Below, piece by piece: positions 9,596 through 18,516 of a stretch of 64,000 bases of DNA. Location of the stretch: the NCBI RefSeq assembly GCF_040373385.1, contig NZ_JBDXXH010000002.1, positions 62,001 through 126,000 of the forward strand, read 5' to 3'. The notes under the pieces were generated by a model. That model searched no databases. It was given only the letters and a program-made list of their open reading frames with translations, and was not told the origin of the DNA. A program made the position numbers and the translations under genes. Numbering within the stretch: the first letter of the stretch is position 1; every line of letters begins with the position of its first letter. Source of the DNA: Nitratidesulfovibrio sp. (GTDB taxonomy: Bacteria; Desulfobacterota; Desulfovibrionia; Desulfovibrionales; Desulfovibrionaceae).

Positions 9596-11098
9596 ATGAT
9601 TTCAATTTGGGGCCAAATTCAGAATATTCTAGAAAAGAGTCTCAATCCGGGGCTCTTCAAGGTCTGGATCTCACCGTTGGCGGCAGAGATTCAGGACGAC
9701 GTGCTGCGCCTGGTGGCTCCCAACGAATTCGTTGCGGCCTGGGTCCGCGACCGGCTGCTGGATGACATCGTGCAGGCGGCCACCGCCGTGCTGGGCAGTG
9801 CCCCCACCGTGGTGGTGGATGCCGCGCCGCATGGCGCGGGCACCTTGTCGCCGCGCACGGGCCGCGCTGGTGCCTCCGCATCCGGTGCCGCACCGGACGT
9901 GGAGGCCGCAGACGGCACGCAGGCCCTGCCTGTGCCCGCAGCCCAGATTTCCCAGGCCGTTCAGGCCGTGGCCGCGCGTTCCGTGTCCGGTATCGCCGCG
10001 CGTGCCGCCCACACCGCCCACGCCGCACAACTGGGCCTGCCGCTGGACATACCCGCCCCGAACCGCGCCCTGAACTGGCGCTTTTCATTCGACTCGTTCG
10101 TGGTGGGACCCAACAACGAACTGGCCTATGCGGCCTCGCGCGGCATCTGCCGCGAAACCCTTTCCGCCGATACGCTGTTTCTCAGTTCCGGCCCGGGCCT
10201 TGGCAAGACGCACCTGATGCAGGCCGTGGGCCGCGCCCTGTGCGACGTGAGCAACCGCGCCACGCCGCGCGTGGAGTACCTGACCGCAGAAGAATTCGCC
10301 ACCCGGCTCATCGCCGCCCTGAAGGCGCGGGAAGTGGACCGCTTCAAGGCCCGCTACCGTGACGTGGACGTGCTGCTGCTGGAGGACGTGCATTTCCTGC
10401 AGGGCAAGGAGCGCATGCAGGACGAGGTGCTGGCCACGGTGAAGGCGTTGAAGTCGCGCGGCAGCCGCGTGGTGCTGTCCAGTTCGTTCGCCGCGCGCGA
10501 TCTCAAGAATCTCGATACCCAGTTGGTCTCGCGGTTCTGCTCCGGCTTTCTCGCGCACATCGACAAGCCCGGCTTCGAAACGCGCCGCCGCATCCTGTGC
10601 GAAAAGGCCCGCCTGCATCAGGTGATGCTGCCTGACAACGTCACCGACCTTCTGGCCGACCACATCCGCACCGACGTGCGCCAGATCGAAAGCTGCCTGC
10701 ACAACCTGGTGCTGAAGGCCAAGCTGCTGAACCGTCAGATTTCCATGGAGATGGCCTGGGAAGTGCTTGGCCACTACGCCCAGCAGGAAGTGGTCATGGA
10801 CTTCGAGGGCATTGTGCGCAAGGTGTGCGAAGGCTTCGGCATCTCGCCCAAGCAGCTCAATTCGCGCAGCCGCAAGCGTGAATACGTGGTTGCCCGCAAC
10901 TCCGTGTTCTACCTGGCCCGCAAGCACACCGACCTTTCGCTGAAGGAAATCGGCGACCGGTTCAGCCGCCGCCACTCCACGGTGCTGAAGGGCATTACCT
11001 CCATCGAGCGCGAGATGAGCCGCGAAACGCCGTTGGGCCGCCAGGTGACCAACACGCTGTCGCTCATCGAACGCAACGGCCGAATTACCTACACCTAA
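9596..11098 (+). CDS. dnaA: Chromosomal replication initiator DnaA, divergent type
   Basis: 500 residues. Domain I is about 1-67 ([16 protein letters not shown]), then a long Ala/Pro-rich linker to about 155, then the AAA+ domain: Walker [10 protein letters not shown] near 199, Walker B LLLEDVHF near 258, and an arginine-rich sensor region. The C-terminal DNA-binding domain carries [18 protein letters not shown] and [11 protein letters not shown]. In standard DnaA the last motif is F-G-G-R-D-H-[ST]-T-V; here one residue fewer separates F from H, and the second acidic Walker B residue context is E-D. No dnaN or gyrB follows, so this may be a second dnaA, as some Desulfovibrio carry two. The longer frame from 9467 is rejected because homology begins at 9596. 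Confidence 0.88.
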   Translation: MISIWGQIQNILEKSLNPGLFKVWISPLAAEIQDDVLRLVAPNEFVAAWVRDRLLDDIVQAATAVLGSAPTVVVDAAPHGAGTLSPRTGRAGASASGAAPDVEAADGTQALPVPAAQISQAVQAVAARSVSGIAARAAHTAHAAQLGLPLDIPAPNRALNWRFSFDSFVVGPNNELAYAASRGICRETLSADTLFLSSGPGLGKTHLMQAVGRALCDVSNRATPRVEYLTAEEFATRLIAALKAREVDRFKARYRDVDVLLLEDVHFLQGKERMQDEVLATVKALKSRGSRVVLSSSFAARDLKNLDTQLVSRFCSGFLAHIDKPGFETRRRILCEKARLHQVMLPDNVTDLLADHIRTDVRQIESCLHNLVLKAKLLNRQISMEMAWEVLGHYAQQEVVMDFEGIVRKVCEGFGISPKQLNSRSRKREYVVARNSVFYLARKHTDLSLKEIGDRFSRRHSTVLKGITSIEREMSRETPLGRQVTNTLSLIERNGRITYT

Positions 11099-11431
11099 AC
11101 AGGTGGGGGGCCGCAGCGATTGCGGTCGGCAAGGCGCATGCCATCACGGCGGCGCGGGCCTCCCGGTCCGCGCCGCCTTTCGTTTTGGTGCGCTCCTGAT
11201 TCGACGGATTGACGGGCTGCCCGACCGACCGGACGAGTGCGATTGGCGAGAATGGCCGGATTGACCCACAGGCCCCGCAACCCCATGCGGTCAGCCACGC
11301 GGGCGGCGGATGCCATTGGCATAGCGGGCTTTTCATTTACGGCACGCTGGGGTATCGCAATGCTTCCCCCGGCAGTCGAGAGCGCCACTGCAAGGTGCGG
11401 GGGCGTGGGAGCACAACAGGAGGAACGGACG
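11099..11431. other. Intergenic gap between dnaA and the XRE-cupin gene
   Basis: 333 bp holding the dnaA terminator at its left end and, from about 11200, sequence with no recognised gene, repeat or strong promoter. The last bases carry the AGGAGG box of the next gene. Confidence 0.4.
11148..11185 (+). terminator. Terminator after dnaA
   Basis: GGCGGCGCGG (11148-11157) pairs with CCGCGCCGCC (11168-11177), followed by TTTCGTTTT. Confidence 0.8.
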
Positions 11432-11986
11432 ATGCAACAACCGCCCTACAAGGAGATCGCGCCACGCCTGGCCGGGCTGCGCGACGCCTGCGGCTTCTCG
11501 CAGCAGGAACTGGCGGACAAGGTGGGCGTCACTGCGGACGAGGTGGCCCGCTTCGAAAGCGGCGAGGTGGAGATACCGGTGAGCTTTCTCACCGACGTGG
11601 CCCGTGAATGCGGCGTTGACCTGACCGCGCTGATTTCTGGCGGTGACGCCCACCTGCACGGCTACAGCCTGGTGCGCAAGGGCGAGGGCCTTTCGGTGCA
11701 GCGCCGCAAGGACTACGACTACTGGAACCTTGCCTCGCGCTTCACCAACCGCCGCATGGAGCCGTTTCTGGTGCGCGTGCCGCCCAAGGAAGAGAAGGAC
11801 CTGGTGTTCAACTACCACCGGGGCCAGGAATTCATCTACATCCTGGAAGGCCGCCTGGAGATTTGGCTGAACGACGCGCGGCACGTGCTGGGCGCGGGCG
11901 ACAGCCTGTACTTCAGTTCGCGCATCCCGCACGCCCTGCGCGGCCTTGACGGCGCGGACGCGGTGTTTCTCGACGTAATTAGCTAG
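11432..11986 (+). CDS. XRE-family regulator with C-terminal cupin
   Basis: 184 residues: an N-terminal helix-turn-helix (about 9-63, FSQQELADKVGVTADEVARF) and a C-terminal double-stranded beta-helix (about 110-180, with YHRGQEFIYILEGRLEI and GDSLYFSSRIPHA). Such proteins bind DNA and sense small ligands with the cupin. The start is fixed by AGGAGG 7-12 bases upstream. It lies 288 bp before an acyl-CoA synthetase gene in the same direction, a recurrent pair in anaerobes, so it probably controls that gene. A long hairpin element begins on the last base of its TAG stop codon. Confidence 0.9.
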   Translation: MQQPPYKEIAPRLAGLRDACGFSQQELADKVGVTADEVARFESGEVEIPVSFLTDVARECGVDLTALISGGDAHLHGYSLVRKGEGLSVQRRKDYDYWNLASRFTNRRMEPFLVRVPPKEEKDLVFNYHRGQEFIYILEGRLEIWLNDARHVLGAGDSLYFSSRIPHALRGLDGADAVFLDVIS

Positions 11987-12130
11987 GGACCGTCGTACGA
12001 TGGTCTTTTCGCTTGCTGGCGGCGTCAAACTGCGTCCGGCATTTCGGTCGAATACGAGAAGAGTATACTCCCTCATGCCGGACTTGTTTTCCTTGCCAGC
12101 AAACGAAAATCCTCATCGTACGAAGGTCCC
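11986..12130. repeat. Long-hairpin interspersed element, copy A (145 bp)
   Basis: Arms GGGACCGTCGTACGATG (11986-12002) and CATCGTACGAAGGTCCC (12114-12130) pair with one mismatch; inner arms around GCTTGCTGGC/GCCAGCAAAC and GTCCGGCAT (12034-12042)/ATGCCGGAC (12075-12083) continue the stem. The apical part has CGGTCGAATAC at 12045-12055. It begins on the G of the XRE-cupin stop codon. Related copies: 28556-28700, 45814-46013, 46735-46921, and more distantly 14149-14313. Confidence 0.9.
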
Positions 12131-12274
12131 TGAGGCACGGTGTCGCGTTAGCGTCGGCGCCAACGTCCCCCATGATTACGCCGCAGGAAAACGCCCCCAC
12201 CGCCAATAGGGGGGCGCGCCGTACACGCCATCAGTCAACAAGCCCGCAAGGGATTGCTTCGCAGGAATGCACCC

Positions 12275-13948
12275 ATGACCTACACGACAAAATTCACCGC
12301 CAGGGATTACAAGGAATTCTGCGCCACGTTTCGCATCGACGCCCCGGAGACCTTCAATTTCGCCTTCGACGTGCTGGACCCCATCGCGGCGTCCGATCCG
12401 GGGCGGCTGTGCATCGCCCATGTGGATGATGCGGGCGTGCGGCGCGACTACACCTTTGCCTGGATGGCCGAGGCCTCTGCCAAGCTGGCCAACGCGTTGC
12501 GCCTGCAAGGCATCCGCAAGGGCGACCGGGTGATGCTGGTGCTGTACCGGCGCATCGAGTTCTGGGTGTCCATGCTGGCCCTGCACCGCCTTGGCGCGGT
12601 GGCCATTCCCGCCCCGGCACAGCTCACCCCCAAGGACATCGTGTTCCGCGTGGAGCGTGCCAAGACCCGGTGCGTCATCGTCGATCACTCCATTACCGAC
12701 CGCGTTGAGGCCGCCCGGCCAGACTGTCCCGGCCTTGCCGTGTGCGTGCAGGTGGGGGGCGATGGGCTGCCGCGCGGCTGGGTGGACTACGACACCATCT
12801 TCACCCCGGCGGAGGCCAAGTTTCCCCGCCCGGAAAGTCCGCTGGAATTCGCGGGCGGCGAAGACCCGTTGCTGATCTTCTTTTCGTCCGGCACCACGGG
12901 CATGCCCAAGATGGTGGAGCACGTGCACACCTATCCGCTGGGCCATCTGCTGACCGGCGTGTACTGGCACGACCTGGTACCCGGCGACCTGCACCTGACC
13001 CTGGCCGACACCGGCTGGGGCAAGGCGGTGTGGGGCAAGTTCTACGGCCAGTGGATGGCCGGGGCATCGGTGTTCGTGTACGACTTCCGGGGCAAGTTCG
13101 AACCGGCGGCCCTGCTGGGCGTGCTGGCCGACCACGCCGTGACCACCTTTTGCGCGCCGCCCACCGTGTACCGCTTTCTGGTGCGGCAGGACCTGTCCGC
13201 CTACGACCTGTCGAAGCTGCGCCACTGCACCACGGCGGGCGAACTGCTGAACGACAGCGTGTTCCACGACTGGAAGGCCGCCACCGGCCTTGAAATCCAT
13301 GAAGGCTACGGCCAGACCGAAACCACCCTGCAAATAGCCACGCTGCCGTGCATGGCGCCCAAGGCCGGTTCCATCGGTCGCCCCATGCCCGGCTGGGACG
13401 TGGTGCTGCAAGACGCGGCGGGCAACGTCTGCCCCCCCGGCGAAGAGGGCGAAATCTGCGTGCGCGTGGCCGAGGGGCTGCCCGTGGGGTTGTTCCGGGG
13501 CTATCTGGAAGAGCCGGAAAAGACCGCCTCGGTCATGTTCGGCGGTTACTACCACACCGGCGACAAGGCCTGGATGGACGAAGACGGCTACTACTGGTTC
13601 CTGGGGCGCGTGGATGACCTGATCAAGAGTTCCGGCTACCGCATCGGACCGTTCGAGGTGGAAAGCGCCCTCGTGGCCCACCCCGCCGTGGTGGAGGCCG
13701 CCGTGACCGGCGTGCCCGACCCCCTGCGCGGGCAGGCCGTGAAGGCCACCGTGGTGCTGGCCGCTGGCTACACCGCCTCGCCCGAACTGACCAAGGAGCT
13801 TCAGGACCACGTGAAGAAGGTGACCGCGCCGTACAAGTACCCGCGCATCATCGACTACGTGGCCGAGCTGCCCAAGACCATCAGCGGCAAGATCAAGCGC
13901 GCCGAAATCCGCGAACGCGACCAGCAGGCCGGTGGGACTTCGGCGTAG
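12275..13948 (+). CDS. AMP-forming acyl-CoA synthetase (MACS-type)
   Basis: 557 residues. It activates a carboxylic acid with ATP and CoA through an acyl-adenylate. Core motifs are in order: phosphate loop FFSSGTTGMPK (about 207-217), GYGQTET (about 347-353), the hinge aspartate region HTGDKAWMDEDGYYWFLGR, and the C-terminal catalytic lysine in KTISGKIKR (about 536). The start at 12275 (MTYTTKF) is preferred to an in-frame start seven codons upstream. The substrate is likely a medium-chain or aromatic acid; sequence alone cannot decide. Probably regulated by the upstream XRE-cupin protein. Confidence 0.9.
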   Translation: MTYTTKFTARDYKEFCATFRIDAPETFNFAFDVLDPIAASDPGRLCIAHVDDAGVRRDYTFAWMAEASAKLANALRLQGIRKGDRVMLVLYRRIEFWVSMLALHRLGAVAIPAPAQLTPKDIVFRVERAKTRCVIVDHSITDRVEAARPDCPGLAVCVQVGGDGLPRGWVDYDTIFTPAEAKFPRPESPLEFAGGEDPLLIFFSSGTTGMPKMVEHVHTYPLGHLLTGVYWHDLVPGDLHLTLADTGWGKAVWGKFYGQWMAGASVFVYDFRGKFEPAALLGVLADHAVTTFCAPPTVYRFLVRQDLSAYDLSKLRHCTTAGELLNDSVFHDWKAATGLEIHEGYGQTETTLQIATLPCMAPKAGSIGRPMPGWDVVLQDAAGNVCPPGEEGEICVRVAEGLPVGLFRGYLEEPEKTASVMFGGYYHTGDKAWMDEDGYYWFLGRVDDLIKSSGYRIGPFEVESALVAHPAVVEAAVTGVPDPLRGQAVKATVVLAAGYTASPELTKELQDHVKKVTAPYKYPRIIDYVAELPKTISGKIKRAEIRERDQQAGGTSA

Positions 13949-13978
13949 GTGGGTGGCTTTTTTGTAAGCCTCCGGCGG

Positions 13979-14000
13979 GCAGGGGGCTACCGCCCCCTGC
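13979..14000 (+). terminator. Hairpin after the acyl-CoA synthetase gene
   Basis: GCAGGGGGC (13979-13987) pairs perfectly with GCCCCCTGC (13992-14000) around TACC. There is no T-run after it, so termination strength is unclear. Confidence 0.5.
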
Positions 14001-14010
14001 ACCCCCTTCA

Positions 14011-14055
14011 AGGTAAAAAAAAGGAACGGGGAGAAGGCGCATCGCCTTCTCCCCG
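14011..14055 (-). terminator. Strong terminator reading minus-strand
   Basis: A perfect 13-bp stem (14027-14039 with 14043-14055, loop CAT). On the minus strand it is followed by TTCCTTTTTTTT (14026 down to 14014), so it should end transcription arriving from the YcaO gene. Confidence 0.85.
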
Positions 14056-14148
14056 CTTTGCTTTCGTGTAAAGTTTTCTGTGAGTCTCATGGCTGATAGC
14101 CATGAGCCAATTTTCTACCCCAATTAAAAAGTTTGGGAGGTAGGGGGT

Positions 14149-14313
14149 CCGGGGGAAGGAACCTTTTTGCGCTCTGCGGTCGCCATCCGTAAGATTCGCG
14201 CGTTGCGTACGATGGCCGTACGGCTCGCAAGCTCGCCAACGGCCACGCTTCGCGCCCTTCGGGTCGATCTTCGCGCTCACCTAACGGCTGCCGCAAAAGG
14301 TTCCTTCCCCCCG
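14149..14313. repeat. Long-hairpin interspersed element, copy E (divergent)
   Basis: Arms GGGGGAAGGAACC (from 14151) and GGTTCCTTCCCCC (to 14311) pair, extended by TTTTTGCG/CGCAAAA. The interior holds an expanded form of the folding insert seen in copies C and D: TGCGGTCGCCATCCGTAAG at the left and CCTAACGGCTGCCGCA at the right, with extra sequence between them. The apical motif CGGTCGAATAC is absent. Confidence 0.75.
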
Positions 14314-14341
14314 GTTACTTCTTTGTATTTTCTTCTCTTCT

Positions 14342-16096
14342 CTACCCTGTCTGGGCCTGCAACTCCGCAAGATGGGTACGGGCGAAGTCGAGGGAGGGAT
14401 CGATTTCGAGGGCGGCTTCCAGCAGGTGTGCTGCCGTGTCGGCATCGCCGAGGAACTTGTGGCACAGGCCCAGGTTGGCGAGGTCGATGACCGAGCCCTT
14501 GTCCAGGCGCAGCACGCTTTCGAAGTTGGCGGCGGCCTTGGCGTAGTCGCCGAGCTTGAAGTGGCACACGCCGCGCAGGTTGAAGTATTCCTTCATTTCC
14601 GGGCAGGCGGTCACGGCGCGGTCCAGGCCGGGCAGGGCGGCGGCCCAGTCCTGGGCCAGGGTATGCACGTAGGCGCCGTAGAAGGCGGCAAGGCCACGCG
14701 CGTCGGCGTCGGGTTGCAGGGGCTCGCTGGTTTCGAACCAGTGGCGCGCCTCGTCCAGGGCTTCGGCGCGCAAGGCCAGCATGCCCCGGAAGAACGGCAC
14801 GAAATGCGCCCCGGGGTACAGTTCCGCCAGCACCTCAAGGCCGTGCAGGGCGGTTTCGACATCGGCTTCCTCGCTCAGGATGCGCCCGACGAAGAGGCCG
14901 ATGGAGGCGTTCTTGTCCCGTTCGCGAAAGCGGAACCCCGGCACGATGTTGTAGTGGGTGGCCACGTCCGCGTCGGGGTTGCGGGTAGAGATGGACAACA
15001 GGGTGTAGCCCTGCTGCGCAAGGCCGTCGGACAGGGTGGTGAGCTCGCGCAGGATGTCATCCGACTCCACGCCGGGCAGCGAGGACAGCGGCACCACGGG
15101 GCCGCGCCGCAGCCATTCGATGTCTTCCAGCCGTTCGTATTTGGGCAGGCCGGATGCCTCGTAGCAGGCGCCGGTGATGAAGTCGCCCGCGAGCTGGGCG
15201 ATTTCTGTCAGGGCGCGCACGGCGGCCTTGGCCGGGGTGGCGGCGGTGCCCGCAGTGTACACGATCTCGGAGCGCACCGGGAAGGTGGCCGGGTCCCAGG
15301 CCACGGCGCCCACGGTGGGCACGGGCAGGCCCAGCGAAAAGTCCTTCAGCGCCACCTGCACGCCGTGCCGGGCAAAGCGGTCCAGCAGGTCGCGCAGCAC
15401 GGCATCGTCGATGGAGCCGTCGGGAGAAATGTCGATGGTGGGCAGTTCGGGCATGGTCTGGTCGATGACGCAGCACACGTGGCGCTCCACCAGTTCGCAG
15501 GCGCCCTGAAGAATGGATTCCTCTTCGGTGTTGCCCGCCGACGAGCCGTTGAACTCGCCCAGCTTCTTGAACCAGTCCAGCGGCAGCCACACCTCTCGGC
15601 CTTCGGTGCCGTCGCGCGGGATGACCGTGGCCGGAAAGAACTTCCAGCGGATCAGGTCCAGGGCGCGCACGGCATCCTGCGGGGCGATGGGGTCGTGTAC
15701 TGATTTGGCGATTTCCTGCACCGGCAGCAGGGCATCGCCGAAGCGGGCCTGCGCCTCGCTCCAGGTGGCCTCGACCATGCCGGGCATGTCGCGCCAGAAG
15801 GTGAAGAAGCTGTAGCGCTCCATCAGCTCCATCAGGGCCGATGCCTCGGCCTGCTCCACGGACGCGCCTTTGCCCATCTGCTTGCGGGTGGGCATGACGC
15901 GTTTGGCGTCGGCCCCGCACATGCTGAGAAACACGGGAATGCCCAGCCGGTCCACGTCCACGCGGCGGGTTTCAGCAAGGATGTCCACGTCGAGGCTGGC
16001 AAGGCGCTGGCGTACGCGGCGCACGGTTTCCACCGGCGAGGTGGCCTTGTCCTGGTCCTTGGTATAGCCCTTGGGGCAGGGAGAGAGCTTGATCAT
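14342..16096 (-). CDS. YcaO-domain protein with C-terminal TPR repeats
   Basis: 584 residues. The N-terminal ~400 residues form a YcaO domain, an ATP-using amide-backbone-activating fold; ATP-site glutamates are visible in EASALMELMERYSFF and in NTEEESILQGACELVERH. From about 415 to 580 there are tetratricopeptide-like repeats (ALPGLDRAVTACPEM, ANFESVLRLDKG, AHLLEAALEIDP). E. coli-type YcaO helps ribosomal protein S12 methylthiolation; other members thioamidate proteins or make peptide azolines. No precursor peptide or TfuA is seen nearby. A SAM methyltransferase gene lies directly upstream on the same strand, 157 bp away across a tandem repeat. Confidence 0.88.
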   Translation of the reverse strand: MIKLSPCPKGYTKDQDKATSPVETVRRVRQRLASLDVDILAETRRVDVDRLGIPVFLSMCGADAKRVMPTRKQMGKGASVEQAEASALMELMERYSFFTFWRDMPGMVEATWSEAQARFGDALLPVQEIAKSVHDPIAPQDAVRALDLIRWKFFPATVIPRDGTEGREVWLPLDWFKKLGEFNGSSAGNTEEESILQGACELVERHVCCVIDQTMPELPTIDISPDGSIDDAVLRDLLDRFARHGVQVALKDFSLGLPVPTVGAVAWDPATFPVRSEIVYTAGTAATPAKAAVRALTEIAQLAGDFITGACYEASGLPKYERLEDIEWLRRGPVVPLSSLPGVESDDILRELTTLSDGLAQQGYTLLSISTRNPDADVATHYNIVPGFRFRERDKNASIGLFVGRILSEEADVETALHGLEVLAELYPGAHFVPFFRGMLALRAEALDEARHWFETSEPLQPDADARGLAAFYGAYVHTLAQDWAAALPGLDRAVTACPEMKEYFNLRGVCHFKLGDYAKAAANFESVLRLDKGSVIDLANLGLCHKFLGDADTAAHLLEAALEIDPSLDFARTHLAELQAQTG

Positions 16097-16150
16097 GCGC
16101 TGGTCCGTGAAGGGTCGAGGTTGCGGATGCGAGGCGATTGGTGGCCTGGG

Positions 16151-16265
16151 CGGCTACGCCGCCTGATGCTTTGGTCGGCAACGCCGCCTGATGCTTTGGT
16201 CGGCAACGCCGCCTGATGTTTTGGTCGGCTATGCCGACTGCTGACCTGATCGGCTACGCCGATTG
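16151..16265. repeat. 25-bp tandem repeat, about 4.6 units
   Basis: Units start at 16151, 16176, 16201, 16226 and 16251. The first three are nearly identical (CGGCAACGCCGCCTGATGCT plus TTGGT); later ones drift. Each holds a small CGGC-NNNN-GCCG palindrome. The last partial unit covers the stop codon of the upstream methyltransferase gene, and the array fills the space before the YcaO gene. The 25-bp period is not a codon multiple. Confidence 0.92.
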
Positions 16266-17057
16266 GGCCGGAGCGGCGGGGCTCGCGCCCGTGCGCTTGG
16301 GGGTAAGCCGGTGCACCAGGAACAGGCGGCGTTCTTCCTGCCCGTCGTCGCCGGTGGACTTGATGCCCACGGGCTGCTCGGCCACGTCGAAGTCGCGCCC
16401 GGCCAGCTTCAGGAAGTGGGCGGCCTTGCGGCGCTTGTCGGTACACAGCATGGCCTGTCCGCCGGGGGCCACGTGGCGGGCAAGGAACTTGGCCAGCGGG
16501 CGGTGCAGGTCTTCCAGATACAGGATTTCGGCCCCGGCGATGACGTCGTAGCGGGCGTCGAGACGCGCGGTGGTGATGTCGCAACGGCGCACCTCCACCC
16601 GGTCGGCCAGACCGTTGCGCAGCACGTTGATGCGCGCAAAGAGCAGGGCGTCGTCGTTCACGTCGGTGATGGTCACGCGGGCAAAGCCGTAGCGCGCCGC
16701 GATAAGCCCGGTAACGCCGCATCCCGCGCCGACTTCCAGCAGGCTCTTGCCTGCCGGGTCCAGCTTGCGCAGAAAGCGCCCCAGCAGGAACGAGGCAGGC
16801 CATATCTTGGCCCACAGGGGCAGGTCGCGCAGGGGGTCCTTGATGGCGTTGGTGGCGATGAGCCGGTCGAGGTGGCCGGTCATGTTGCGGATTTGCAGGA
16901 TTTCCAGCGGCGCGTCATCCACGGTGAGGGTTTCGAACCCCACTTCGTAGCGTTCGCCCGCCTTGGCCAGCAGGCGTTCCAGTTCGGCGGCGTGTGATTC
17001 CGCCGTGGGCGCGGATTCGGTGCTATGGGGGGGCAGGGTGCCCGGTTGTTCGGTCAT
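16254..17057 (-). CDS. Class I SAM-dependent methyltransferase
   Basis: 267 residues. The SAM motif LLEVGAGCGVTGLIAARYG is at about 115-133, followed by the acidic loop TDVNDDAL and the AEILYLED motif. It resembles the lysine/protein methyltransferases related to ETFB-KMT and to nicotinamide methyltransferase-like proteins; the substrate is not determined. AAGGACAG lies just before the start at 17057, which is preferred to starts in the repeat-derived upstream frame. It is upstream of the YcaO gene and probably co-transcribed. Confidence 0.82.
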   Translation of the reverse strand: MTEQPGTLPPHSTESAPTAESHAAELERLLAKAGERYEVGFETLTVDDAPLEILQIRNMTGHLDRLIATNAIKDPLRDLPLWAKIWPASFLLGRFLRKLDPAGKSLLEVGAGCGVTGLIAARYGFARVTITDVNDDALLFARINVLRNGLADRVEVRRCDITTARLDARYDVIAGAEILYLEDLHRPLAKFLARHVAPGGQAMLCTDKRRKAAHFLKLAGRDFDVAEQPVGIKSTGDDGQEERRLFLVHRLTPKRTGASPAAPAQSA

Positions 17058-17469
17058 GGGCTGTCCTTTTGTGGGCCGATGGCTGCGGGAGCCGATGTGG
17101 GCCAGTTGCCAGGGAATGCGCCGGTTGCCAGGGAATGCGCCGGTTGCCAGGGAATGTGCCGGTTGCCGGGAAATGCGCCGGGCAGGGCGGATGCGAAGGC
17201 CGGAAGAACCCGGCGTGCCAGCAGGTACGAGAGGGCTGCGGCGGCGCGTCCGGAGTTCATGCCTCAACCGCGCGGCCAGTGCAAGTTGGGCGACGGTAAG
17301 CACGCGCTTTGCGGTTTGCGGCGGCGTAAAGGGGGCGCTGCCGTATGGATGGTCCGGGTGGGAGGGACGGGGGCTGAAGTCGGGTGGGGGGCAGGGCGGA
17401 ACCCGGTTGCCCGGGCGGGAATGCGAAAGGCGGGCGCGCGGGATTGAAGCCTGACGCCCGGCACAGGGG
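17058..17469. other. Intergenic region with 19-bp repeats
   Basis: 412 bp between the acetyltransferase and methyltransferase genes. Apart from the tandem repeat at 17105-17180 I see no gene, terminator or clear promoter; the rest is GC-rich low-complexity sequence. Confidence 0.4.
17105..17180. repeat. 19-bp tandem repeat, four units
   Basis: Units GTTGCCAGGGAATGCGCCG at 17105, 17124, 17143 and 17162, the last two with one to two changes. It lies 48 bp upstream of the methyltransferase start, inside its likely 5' leader or promoter. Confidence 0.93.
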
Positions 17470-18108
17470 TCATTCCGTCAGGGCCGGTTCGCCGGACGTT
17501 CTGGAAGGCCGTCCGTCATGCGGCTTGAGTCTCTTGCGGGCCTCTATGGCCACCAGCCGCACGAAGCCGCCCTCCACGGACATCACCCGGATATCCCGGC
17601 GCAGTTCGCGGTAGCCGTGCTCCTTGTAGAAATCCAGGGCGTTGAGCGAGGCGGTCAGGCGCAGTTCCGGCCAGCCCAGTTCCTCGGCGTGGCGTTCCAG
17701 TTCGCGCAGCAGTGCGCTGCCGGTGCCGGGCGGGGCCTGGGGAGCGGCATACAGGTAGGCCACCTCGTCGCCGCGCAGCGCGCCGAAGCCGACCACGCGA
17801 GGGGAAGGCACGGTTGCGGGCGGCGCGGCTTTCCGTGGTTCACTGGCTTCCGCCTCTCGTGCGTTCACGGATGCGGCCTCCGGCAGCACCTCAAGGGGGG
17901 GGGCGGCCAATGCCTCGGCCACCAGGAACGGATTCATGCCCAGTTCAAGCTCGCGCCGGAACTGCTCCACGTCCCGACCCGCGCACCATGCGGACAGTTG
18001 CTCCGCGTCGTAGCAGCACGCCGCCTTGCCGTGGATGGCGGCATGGAACGCGGCGGTGACGGCGGCGGCATCGTCCGGAGTGGCAAGGCGGATGGCAATG
18101 CGGGGCAT
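17470..18108 (-). CDS. GNAT-family N-acetyltransferase
   Basis: 212 residues. The acetyl-CoA-binding core is seen as VAYLYAAPQAPPGTGSALLRELERHA (positions about 127-152; key motif Q/R-x-x-G-x-G/A as PPGTGSAL), then LRLTASLNALDFYKEHGY near the end, which is the usual C-terminal GNAT strand-helix. An extra Ala/Pro/Glu-rich insert of about 35 residues (about 85-118) splits the core. Start at 18108 (MPRIAIRLATPDDA) matches where the fold begins; 18144 is a longer alternative. Acceptor unknown. Confidence 0.8.
   Translation of the reverse strand: MPRIAIRLATPDDAAAVTAAFHAAIHGKAACCYDAEQLSAWCAGRDVEQFRRELELGMNPFLVAEALAAPPLEVLPEAASVNAREAEASEPRKAAPPATVPSPRVVGFGALRGDEVAYLYAAPQAPPGTGSALLRELERHAEELGWPELRLTASLNALDFYKEHGYRELRRDIRVMSVEGGFVRLVAIEARKRLKPHDGRPSRTSGEPALTE

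Positions 18109-18516
<408 letters not shown>

Larger units (their letters stand above)
13949..14341. other. Structured intergenic region between convergent genes
   Basis: 393 bp between the acyl-CoA synthetase (+) and YcaO gene (-). It holds three separate hairpins: 13979-14000, 14027-14055 and the long element 14149-14313. The segment 14056-14148 is AT-richer and shows no gene. Confidence 0.6.

Noticed and set aside
9300..9600. Calling the chromosome origin oriC here
   Set aside because: Three near-consensus boxes and AT-richness are suggestive, but dnaN/gyrB are missing and no skew change can be computed from this view.
16151..16265. Possible CRISPR array
   Set aside because: Units are directly adjacent with no spacers and no cas genes are present; same for 17105-17180, 44362-44478 and 54157-54236.
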